A DNA stretch of 64,000 nt. Origin: Larix kaempferi. Its lineage: Eukaryota > Streptophyta > Pinopsida > Pinales > Pinaceae. Location: NCBI GenBank assembly GCA_027924585.1, contig BSBM01000994.1, forward strand, positions 14,283,001-14,347,000, given 5' to 3'. Positions 22,067 through 31,375 of the stretch are shown in pieces. Made by a program: the position numbers and the translations under genes. The stretch's first letter is position 1; the number at the start of each line of letters is the position of its first letter. Under the pieces are notes generated by a model, which did no database searches, was not told where the DNA came from, and worked only from the letters and a program-made list of their open reading frames with translations.

Positions 22067-25000
22067 ATGGTGGGCTCGATAGGACCTCTAGGTTTCAAAT
22101 CTTGTAAGATAAACGACTGGATAGAGGACAAAGACAGTGACATTTTCGACACCATGTTCCTTAATTGTACCGTGGAAGCCGCTAAAGAAAAACTAGAAAC
22201 CATAAGATCCCAGGGAAGAGATATCCACAAGGTCTACCAGTATTCCTTTCACCTTTTTACCACCATTCAGACCCCAAATTGTCGTGAGTTCATAGACTGG
22301 TGCTCCAGCTATTATTATCCTGGCCGCAGGGTGGTCGTGGATGCTGCAAAATCAAAGATTATGTGTTACATAGATGCCCCAACCATCTGAAAAGCCCTTG
22401 CCATGCCTGAAGATTTCTGTCGAAAGTACCATAGTTGTCAATTAGAAGCCCTAATTTGGCATTTCTGAAGAGACCCAGACAACCTCAAGGAGAGTTTCTA
22501 CCATGCGTTTCTACTCCTAGGTGTTTCTATCCTAGCAGACGCTTTCCCTGGCGAAGCCAGCTTGTTCACGGAAGAATCTAGATATGTAATCTCGAAGTTG
22601 TCCCAGTTTTTAGGTCTGGACACTGACCATGATATAACCGAACCCTTGATTAACCTTCTGTTCATTATCAGTACCTGTCCCCTTGAGCCATCCGACCCTA
22701 ATTTACCCCCCTTGTGCGCCTGTCTAAATTTTGACAAATCCCTAGCAAAAAGTATCCATTCCCAACTTGTGGAGCTTCCTAAGACTAGGTCTTTCAGTTT
22801 CCAATCATATTTGTTAAAGATGTTCCTAGCAGCCAATGATGAAAACCTACAGGTCCCAGAGCTGCATATTGCCAAAAAGATGTATTCTGACTACAAGATG
22901 TTCATGAATGGCCTCATGGTTGAGGTTTACTTCCTTTTTTTCCAGAAAATATTACCTAAAGTAATACCAGAGATGAAAGACCTATTGCAACCCACAATGG
23001 AAAAAGGGGTAGGAGATTGGTTTTTATTGAAGCAGGGCACTGTAATCAGAGTATATGGGTTTTCCCATGCCCCATCTGAGATTCCTGCATTGCTCAACCC
23101 CAGGATATTCACCATGGAGTTTGTAAGACAGAAGCTAACAGTTGAATGTGAACACTTCCTAGATGATAAGAAGGCATTGAACATAAATTTTCCCTAGACA
23201 GTAGGATCCATCATGGTTAAAAGCAGAGCATCTCTCTCAAGCCTTCAGTAAATAATGAAAAACATGGGATTCCCCTCCAAGGCAGCAGTGAATTATGACC
23301 CCCATCACATACTTTCAGAAAGAAGGAAAACAACAAATAGAAGGGGGTATGAACATTTTGAGCTGGATGGCATGGGTGAGAGGGAAAACTGGCTTGAGTA
23401 TATTGAGCAGGGACAGATGGGAATTGACCACCCAGAGACTTCCCAAAATTTGGCATACCTTTTTAAGGAAGGCTCATCTTCAACACCCAGATCATCTAGT
23501 AAAGATACAACAGTGCAAATGGTTTTTCCCCTAGTGGCCATCCCAGAAAAGTCTAATCAGCAAGAAATCAGCAGTCCAATGGATGTGGACAGTGACCCTG
23601 AAAGGGACTCAAAGAGGTAGAAAATAGAAGAAGCTGATCAACAGGTGGCAAAGATTCAAGAAGAGAAGCCAAAGAAGAAGTAGGTCAAGTTCTGAATGTC
23701 CCATTTTGAAGTCAAAGAACATGTTTTTGGTAAACCACCCAAGGGACTTGCAGCACTGAGCACGACCAGAGCAGAGCTGCTAGAGGGGTATGAGGAAAAT
23801 CTAGACAACATTGCAGCACGGACAAAATTATATGAAGAAGTAAGGAAAATATCTAAGAAGAGCGTAGCCTTGGTGGCTAGTAGAAATTTGGCCCAGAATA
23901 CTCTACACCTGGCTTTGGCCACTAAAAACAAAGCTACTGAGTTAAAGGTCAATCTAGAAGATATCCCAGATCCTGACATAATCAACCTGCACAAGGAAAT
24001 AGGTGAGGTTATATACAACAAACTACTGAAGGGTGCCTTCGAATTATCTAAAGTACAATCAAACAAATCCAAGGTTCAAAATCAATTAAGGATAGAGAAG
24101 GAAGAAAGAAAATCTCTATAGGGATAGGTGAAGAAGCTCCAAGCTCAATTATTAGCCTCTGTGACTGAAGAAGCCAAGAGAAAAAACATATAAGGGATGT
24201 TGGATGGGAAAGATCAAGAGATCCTGTCCTTAAAAAGGAAGTTAAATATGCATGTTGCTCAGTTGGTAAATGCCCCTGAGATGGCAGAACTAGAGGAAGA
24301 GATAGAAAAATTAAAGGAAGAATTGATTGACTGTAAGGACCAGCTAGTGGATCTCGGAGAAAACAAGAAGCAACTACAGCTTGACATAGCCCTTGTAGCA
24401 GCTAGTGAGAAAGTATGGAAAGTTCAATTTGAAGAACTAGAGATGAAAGTAAAGGAAAATGAAAAAGAGCAAGAAATGGAGGTCACACCCTCAATTGAGT
24501 ATGGAGACTTCTCCATAGTGGGGCAGATAGCCACTGCCAGCCTAGAAGATGCTGAAATGACCAAATTGAGAAAACAAGTAGCTAACCTGAAGACTCTAAA
24601 GCTAAATGCAAAGAAGGAAAAGGAGGCTTGGGAATCTAAGTATAAGGGAATGCAGGTGGATCTTGATAGATTAAAGGAGCAAGTGATAGGACAGAAGGTA
24701 CTGCAGGAGACTAAGAAAATCATCTGGGATGATGTCATCCAGCAAGAAGATGACCTAAGGCCCTATTTGAACTTCATAGTGGATAAGGAAACTATGGTAA
24801 ATTTGGCTAAATAGGCTGTAGCGGTGGCCAATGAAAATCTTAATAAGAATGCCTCGGATTATGCAGAAAATGTAGTGGATTTTCTAAGTGGTTTGTTAGA
24901 GGAGCAGGCTGATACAACAGGCATAAAGGACAGGGTAGCAACAATTATATGGGCCTAGAGAATAATTGACAAGCATCAGCAGGTGAAGATCACCCAGTCT

Positions 25001-25535
25001 GGGATAGAAATTCTCTCAAATCAACTGAGGCTGTTCAAGGAGGCATTCGACCCCGTATTCAAGAAAGGCCTAGCTATGTTCTGGGAGGAGAATGGAACCA
25101 TGTTATCAAATGAGCAATACAAGGTTAAACTATGGGATTGCAGGGAAAACCAGGAGTATTTTGCAAGGATGGATCAGCCTTTGACGGGTCAGATAGTAGC
25201 TGAAAAATTGAAAAGGGTTTTCGAGTTAGCATCAATGTTTGGGGGAGCCATGACACTGCACACTGGTTATTCTTACAGAGAACACACAGAGCTGAGAGTG
25301 TTAATTAAGGAGCTCGCCACCCTGGACCTACCCTCAACTGACCAATGGAAGTCCATTGAGAAGTATGGAAAGGGGAGAATCAGGACAGGTGCATGAGGAG
25401 TTCAAGGTTATTGCAAAGTTTTTTGCTAGTGGGAGCATTCGGTTAGTAGTAGCGGCCAACTCAAAGAGAATCTCCAAGATCAATTTTTGTCTTTTTGTTA
25501 AGTATAGGCGGTCATATAGTAAAAACAACCTGTAA
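22067..25535 (+). pseudogene. unrecognised coiled-coil protein family, copy 1 (decayed)
   Basis: One frame runs from ATG 22067 (in-frame TAA just upstream, good start context) to about 25375. After a single one-base shift it ends at TAA 25533-25535, about 1,150 codons. It has 12 in-frame stops: TGA at 22388, 22466 and 23693; TAA at 23249 and 24191; TAG at 23195, 23618, 23681, 24119, 24125, 24812 and 24956. Layout: a mostly hydrophobic globular half (about residues 1-390), a polar linker with the acidic run MDVDSDPERD (about 500), two long Lys/Glu-rich coiled coils (about 540-690 and 710-910), and a helical C-terminal domain (about 960-1150) with GLAMFWEENG and TDQWK. Copy 2 at 50108-64000 shares this order. 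I do not recognise the family. It is probably carried by a repeat, but no RT, integrase or transposase motif is visible. Confidence 0.7.
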
Positions 25536-26396
25536 ATGTAAAAGGTTTTTGAGCCGATTTTTCCACCTCTCTCTCATGTTTGTAATGGCGAATATGCCTC
25601 GATTAGGTGTCAATAGGTTATAAATGTTTTCTATTCAAGAGAAGGCCAAGCCTGGGGCTCGAAGACATCTATAAATTAAATGTAATCAATGGAAAAGCGG
25701 TTGAAAATTTTGGAGACTGAGTGTTGCTCTGTGTTTGAAAATTTTTGAAGTTATTTTAAATAATGTTGGCAGGCCTTGCAGGCGTTTCTGTTCAGAGATT
25801 CATGTGTTATTTGATCTACAGTTTGTTCTTTCTTTCTCCCATGTGAAATATGTTTCTTTCATTGTCAATTCATTTTGTCATGCTATTTCAGCAGCAACCT
25901 TTAACGAATGAAAAGGTTTTAATTGCATTGTCATCTAACACAAGCAAAAAATTTCATCTGAAAATGTAACAATTGAGAGCAGCAAATTATAGATGCAATA
26001 GAGGTTACATTTCAATGCATGATAACAACGAAGACATGCTACTACCTGAAAATGTTTAATAGATAAGAGAGAGCTAAAGTCTCAGCCCAAATATTTATGA
26101 AGCAATTAATTGTTATCTCATTCCATCATTCCTGAATACCCCAGCTTTCATTGTTGATGGACAAAAATGTTACCTGAAGCTTGTTGCAGAAATATATAAG
26201 AAACAAACAACAAAACAGAACTGTACTATCCATATCCTTATTTTAAGAAAACAAAATTAGGACTGTACATTTTAGATACAACACTAGAGTATCTCCTTTA
26301 CTACCTAAAGATAAGAAAAATGATCAATTCCCTCAAAATTGTTTAGGATAGCCCAGTTCTCAAACATTAATGAAGAACAACTTTATTTATGAACAC
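25536..26396 (+). other. non-coding region downstream of copy 1
   Basis: AT-rich; nothing recognised apart from a likely 3' untranslated stretch. It ends at the AGCCT target site of the next insertion. Confidence 0.35.
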
Positions 26397-26401
26397 AGCC
26401 T

Positions 26402-27181
26402 TGTTAGGATATTCCTATACTCCATCCTAGTCCTTCTAACATTTCTGACATTTTCAGTCCTGCATGCAAAATTAGGGTTTTGCATGCAATTAGGGTTTTG
26501 CATGCAATTAGGGTTTGCATGCAATTAGGGTTTGCAGCACCAGCACCTAGCCCTTGCCAAACTAGCCCTAGGAGCTTCTCTCGAATCAGTCTTAGCTCTC
26601 CTAGAGCTTAGTGCGCCCTCTTTTCAGTTATTGCATGATAAGGGCGCCCTTCTTCACCTACCTGTCCAGTTTAGTTCAGTTATCTTCAGTTCTTCCTTGA
26701 TTTAAGGATTAACTGACTCCTAACTGACCTTATCACTCTTTTGGACCTCCAGTGTGACTAGATAGACTGTTTTGACTCCAGTTAGCTCCATGAGCGCCCC
26801 CCACTGAGTCTCCTTCACTATATTAGTGCTTCCATGTGCCAGTTACACCAACCACACTCAGTTAGACTCAGTTTGACTCCCGGTTGATCACTACTTGTGC
26901 ATTGATGACTTCACCGATGATGAGATAGACTCCTAGTTTGGCACTGATGACTCTCCACTGATTATGGATCTATGCATGAAGGATAATTCGAATTACACCT
27001 AGTGAATTCGAATCCTCATACTCAGCATTGTATATTTACCCGGTTACTATTCTGATTAATGTAATGTGTGTAATTATTCTGCCTCTATTGGATCTATGTT
27101 CTATTGCTTCTCTCTTCTTCCTAAATTCTTTCATAGTGAGGTTTACATCATCTCTTTGGATCTTATGTGGGAAATTTCACA
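26402..27181 (+). repeat. 5' LTR of the TR-GAG-like element
   Basis: Starts TGTTAGGATATTCC and ends ...TTTCACA. At 26461-26536 it has four alternating copies of TGCATGCA and TTAGGGTTT, upstream of the likely transcription start. Confidence 0.92.
26461..26536 (+). promoter_or_regulatory. array of four RY (CATGCA) and telobox (TAGGGTTT) motifs
   Basis: A tandem unit of 18-20 bp pairs TGCATGCA with TTAGGGTTT four times. RY motifs are bound by plant B3 factors and teloboxes by telomere-repeat-binding factors. The copy in the 3' LTR is at 29258-29333. A regulatory role is inferred from the motifs only. Confidence 0.6.
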
Positions 27182-27193
27182 TGGTATCAGAGC
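27182..27193 (+). promoter_or_regulatory. primer-binding site of the TR-GAG-like element
   Basis: TGGTATCAGAGC directly adjoins the LTR end. Confidence 0.9.
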
Positions 27194-27308
27194 CTTGAGA
27201 GTTTATTCTACCTGCATTCTTGAGAGTTTTTTGCAGGTATTTTGAAGTTCCAGCAGTTGCAGCAGCAGATTCAGTAGCTTCTATTTTGCACTTGTTCAAG
27301 CAATCAAG

Positions 27309-29048
27309 ATGAGCAATTCGAATGATCCTTCTTCTATACTTCTCACTCCTTTCAATTATTTCGAATGGAAGAGGAAGATGATAATACTCTTGCAATCAAG
27401 AGGGTTTACTAGAATAGTTGAAGAAAAAGATGCCATACCACATCAAGCTGAAAAGAGAGTCAAGCACCTAAACAAAATGGATGAAGCCTTTGGATTCATA
27501 TGCCTTCATATTTCTGATGATCTATTGTTTCATGCTGATGGATTGAAGTCTCCATATGATTTATGGATAAAATTGAGGAGTCTTTTTGGCAAACAAGACG
27601 AACTGAGAGGCTACATTCTTGAGAATGAATTGGTTGCCCTTCAACCTAGCAATTTCGAGAGCATTCAAGATTTCTTCTCCAAATTTCAGAATTTGGTTTT
27701 GCATTGCAAGCAATGTGGCATCACTAAAAGTGATAAGCAATTGATACTCTCTATATTGAGCAAACTTGGATCTCAATTTTTTGTCTTTGTATCTACCTTT
27801 CATTCTGTTCGAATGTCCATCCCTGGATGGAAGTTTCCCACCTTAAGTAACTTCATTGAGGCTCTCACTCAAGAAGAGAACAAACTGTTTCAAATGGGTG
27901 CCATCAAAACCTCCAGAGATCTAGCTCTATTGGCTGGTGAATCAAGTGGAGCGAATGATAAAGGGGGACAAAAAGGAAAAGGAAAGAAACCTTCAAGATC
28001 CAAGAATGACAAACAAAAGAGACCAAATTGTACCTATTGCAAGAGAGGAAACCATCCTGAGCATGCCTGCATGCATAAGAAGATTGATCTTCTAACCAAG
28101 CTTCTTGAACAAAACCAAATTGTTGTTCCAAAAGAAGCAAAGATGTCTGATTCTGGAAGTGGATCTGATGATTGTCATGCATTGATGGCTGGTTTTTCAA
28201 AGACAAAAGCTCTCCTCATAGATTCTGGAGCTTCCAACCACATGATGGCACAAGAAGAATCCTTCTCCTCTTTGGATCTCCAAGATGGGCCTACCATTCA
28301 CATGGGAGACAACTCTCAGATTTATGCCAAAGGTTTGGGTACAGTTCATATGGAGCATGGTAAGTTCAAAAATGTCTTATTTGTTCCTTCTCTTAAAGCT
28401 AATTTGTTATCAGTATATCAAATGACTCGTACAGGATCTCCAAAACAAGTAATTTTTGGTCCAGACACAGTAGAGATTACAGAAATCTCCACTGGAAAGG
28501 TTATAGCGAATGGGATTGCTAATCATGCCTCAAAGGCATATGAGTTCTCCCACTTCATGCCCTTCTCTCCAACTATCCCTTCTGATTCTGATGAGGATCA
28601 CAGTGACTTCTCTTCCAGTGACTCCTATTCTAGTGAGGAAGAAGATCAAGATTTTGATGTTGAGATCATAGTTCAAGAAGATTCAGAGCCAACCCCTATT
28701 CTTAGTCCAGATTCAAGAGAAATATGTTCTCACACAGTCCTTGCTACTACTAAGAACACAGTTGATGATGTATTTGCTTACAGAACTACTAGACTTCAGC
28801 AGCATGCTAACCTTGCATTATGCCATCCATCTCTCCATGAGAGATTCAGCATGATGATGGGGTTTACTCTTCCATTCCTTGGGAAAACTCATCATGATAC
28901 ATTCGCTCCAGTGACAGAAAAGGTTCCTGAAAGACTTGCTACATTCAACACATTCTCTAGCACTTGCACTCGCACTTTACAGAGGATTAGCTTACCAAGT
29001 CTCTTTGCAAAGTTTTCACTGATGAAAGCTTGCTTCTTTTCGGCTTAG
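27309..29048 (+). CDS. copia-type Gag-protease polyprotein, intact, no RT
   Basis: A 579-residue ORF without stops. Residues 1-190 are a Gag capsid region of the plant copia type (NYFEWKRKM near the start, LWIKLRSLFG, then LVLHCKQCGI). A basic stretch (about 215-240) precedes a CCHC zinc knuckle, CTYCKRGNHPEHAC (CX2CX4HX4C, about 241-254). The aspartic protease active site is DSGASNHMM (about 305), followed by GNLLSV-like sequence. A Ser/Asp/Glu-rich acidic region (about 415-460) leads to an unusual tail with faint similarity to the pre-integrase region. Gag would form particles and package RNA; protease would cleave Gag. RT and integrase must come from elsewhere. The ATG at 27309 lies 116 bp after the PBS and is the natural start. 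Confidence 0.88.
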   Translation: MSNSNDPSSILLTPFNYFEWKRKMIILLQSRGFTRIVEEKDAIPHQAEKRVKHLNKMDEAFGFICLHISDDLLFHADGLKSPYDLWIKLRSLFGKQDELRGYILENELVALQPSNFESIQDFFSKFQNLVLHCKQCGITKSDKQLILSILSKLGSQFFVFVSTFHSVRMSIPGWKFPTLSNFIEALTQEENKLFQMGAIKTSRDLALLAGESSGANDKGGQKGKGKKPSRSKNDKQKRPNCTYCKRGNHPEHACMHKKIDLLTKLLEQNQIVVPKEAKMSDSGSGSDDCHALMAGFSKTKALLIDSGASNHMMAQEESFSSLDLQDGPTIHMGDNSQIYAKGLGTVHMEHGKFKNVLFVPSLKANLLSVYQMTRTGSPKQVIFGPDTVEITEISTGKVIANGIANHASKAYEFSHFMPFSPTIPSDSDEDHSDFSSSDSYSSEEEDQDFDVEIIVQEDSEPTPILSPDSREICSHTVLATTKNTVDDVFAYRTTRLQQHANLALCHPSLHERFSMMMGFTLPFLGKTHHDTFAPVTEKVPERLATFNTFSSTCTRTLQRISLPSLFAKFSLMKACFFSA

Positions 29049-29184
29049 AGTAATGGCTCCTTGAGTTATTCAAAAATATAAAAACAAAAAAAAAAAAGGA
29101 AAAAGAAAAATTGAGGCAGTATTCTTTTTATCATTTCATTGATTGTATGGGTGACCTTTGGTCCTAGTTACCAGGGCCCAGGAT

Positions 29185-29198
29185 GGATTAAGGGGGGG
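29185..29198 (+). promoter_or_regulatory. polypurine tract of the TR-GAG-like element
   Basis: GGATTAAGGGGGGG lies immediately before the 3' LTR. Confidence 0.75.
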
Positions 29199-29978
29199 TG
29201 TTAGGATATTCCTATATTCCATCCTAGTCCTTCTAACATTTCTGACATTTTCAGTCCTGCATGCAAAATTAGGGTTTTGCATGCAATTAGGGTTTTGCAT
29301 GCAATTAGGGTTTGCATGCAATTAGGGTTTGCAGCACCAGCACCTAGCCCTTGCCAAACTAGCCCCAGCAGATTCTCTCGGATCAGTCTTAGCTCTCCTA
29401 GAGCTTAGTGCGCCCTCTTTTCAGTTATTGCATGATAAGGGCGCCCTTCTTCACCTACCAGTCCAGTTTAGTTCAGTTATCTTCAATTCTTCCTTGATTT
29501 AAGGATTAACTGACTCCTAACTGACCTTATCACTCTTTTGGACCTCCAGTGTGACTAGATAGACTGTTTTGACTCCAGTTAGCTCCATGAGCGCCCCCCA
29601 CTGAGTCTCCTTCACTATATCAGTGCTTCCATGTGCCAGTTACACCAACCACACTCAGTTAGACTCAGTTTGACTCCCGGTTGATCACTACTTGTGCATT
29701 GATGACTTCACCGATGATGAGATAGACTCCTAGTTTGGCACTGATGACTCTCCACTGATTATGGATCTGTGCATGAAGGATAATTCGAATTACACCTAGT
29801 GAATTCGAATCCTCATACTCAGCATTGTATATTTACCCGGTTACTATTCTGATTAATGTAATGTGTGTAATTATTCTGCCTCTATTGGATCTATGTTCTA
29901 TTGCTTCTCTCTTCTTCCTAAATTCTTTCATAGTGAGGTTTACATCATCTCTTTGGATCTTATGTGGGCAATTTCACA
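29199..29978 (+). repeat. 3' LTR of the TR-GAG-like element
   Basis: Near-identical to 26402-27181, with the same RY/telobox array at 29258-29333. Followed by the AGCCT duplication. Confidence 0.92.
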
Positions 29979-29983
29979 AGCCT

Positions 29984-31375
29984 AGCCTAATCAGTTCTAG
30001 AGTAGAAAATTAACATTTTTTTTATAGAATTGTACCAATGTTTATTTCTCTAATTTTAGTGGCAATACAATAAGTTAAAGAACATGACAGACTATGAAAG
30101 GCATTATATAAGGTATTTTCTTGTTAAAGCCAATTATACATTCTCATGAATTCCAACAACTAAAAGATATCTTAGTAACATACGCAATGAAAAAATAGAT
30201 CAGATACATTTCAATGACTATATTTCATGCTAGATGCAACAATAAAGGTAAAGAAAAAACCTGTATTCTTAGTTTGGTAATATTCCATTGAGAAGTAGCA
30301 CAACAATTTACATATTAAACTCAAGAACAATGAAGAGATAAATCGCACTAGTCAATATACTCAAATAGATTCAAAGAATTTTTTTTGTTAGAATATAGAT
30401 AGACTAAATTTCAATGAAAATGGAGTCTTAGCCTGATGGTAAAGAAAGGGTGATTCATACTCCACTATGGCATGTTGTTTCACTTGCACAAGCACAAGAA
30501 AGGCTACTTGTGGATGGAGTTACGTGCAGGACCTGTGCGTAATTGGAGAAGTAGATTCTCGTAAATAATCTGTACTCCACTATAATATGGAAAGAGTACT
30601 TTTGTTTCCTGGTTAGTTGAAAGCTATCAAAAAGGTTAAAAAAAACTTGAAACTAAATTGCAAAGTCATTCTTAAGCCCTCTTCCTGAAAACAAATAGTA
30701 AAATATTGATAAACTACGATTCACGGATACTAATCCTAACCTCTTCCTTAAAACAGTGACCTATTGGGGGTCCATGTGCTTACTGAGACAATCTATGGAT
30801 GAAATGACTCCGTTCGTCGGACGATTCATCCAATGGCCAATAACCCCCAAAAATTAAAATTTGCAAAAATGACAATAAGATATCTAATTGACAAATTCGT
30901 TATGGTGATAACTTACAAATATGCATTAGAGAATGATACAAATTGTCATTATATTGATTTCCATTGCAAAGACCTGCATATATCATGACAAAATGGTATT
31001 TTCATATAAGCGATTGATAGATATGTAAAAAAAGGCATAACATGTATGAATATCTAAAAAAACAAAATGAAAATACTTGAATGAGCTTCTCTTGGTTTCA
31101 AGAATATCTTATTCTCTACTAAACAGGGCCAACCATGTGAAGGTTGAAGCTCATATGGCCCCTCCCCCCCCCCCTCACATCACTCTCAATTCCCCACACC
31201 CAATATATCTACTGTAAAAATATATGCATGAAAGGTAAATCCAAGTAATAATATGCATAAATAGTAGCAAAAAAAAAAATATATGCATGAAAGGTAAATC
31301 CAAGTAATAATCTAAGATATAAGTTTTCACAGATACAACTTAATTGAGAACTGATAAATAAATCATGCATGCTAG
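29984..31375. other. non-coding region downstream of the CACTA transposase
   Basis: About 1.4 kb, AT-rich, no gene seen. A run of 12 C lies at about 31166-31177. A 34-bp direct repeat (about 31219-31252 and 31277-31310) frames a poly-A run. The CACTA left terminus should lie near here, but I could not identify it. Confidence 0.35.

Larger units (their letters stand above)
26402..29978 (+). mobile_element. TR-GAG-like non-autonomous copia-type retrotransposon
   Basis: Two 780-bp LTRs (26402-27181 and 29199-29978) differ at about a dozen positions by eye. The 5-bp target-site duplication is AGCCT (26397-26401 and 29979-29983). The PBS is at 27182-27193 and the PPT ends at 29198. The 2-kb interior has one intact ORF for Gag and protease and no integrase, reverse transcriptase or RNase H. 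This matches the published TR-GAG class, which depends on enzymes from an autonomous partner. Intact ends and ORF suggest a fairly recent insertion. Confidence 0.9.

Noticed and set aside
22067-25535. In-frame TAG/TAA at Gln positions as a sign of a reassigned genetic code
   Set aside because: The intact 579-codon gag-protease ORF nearby ends at a standard stop, and C-to-T decay explains the stops without a new code.
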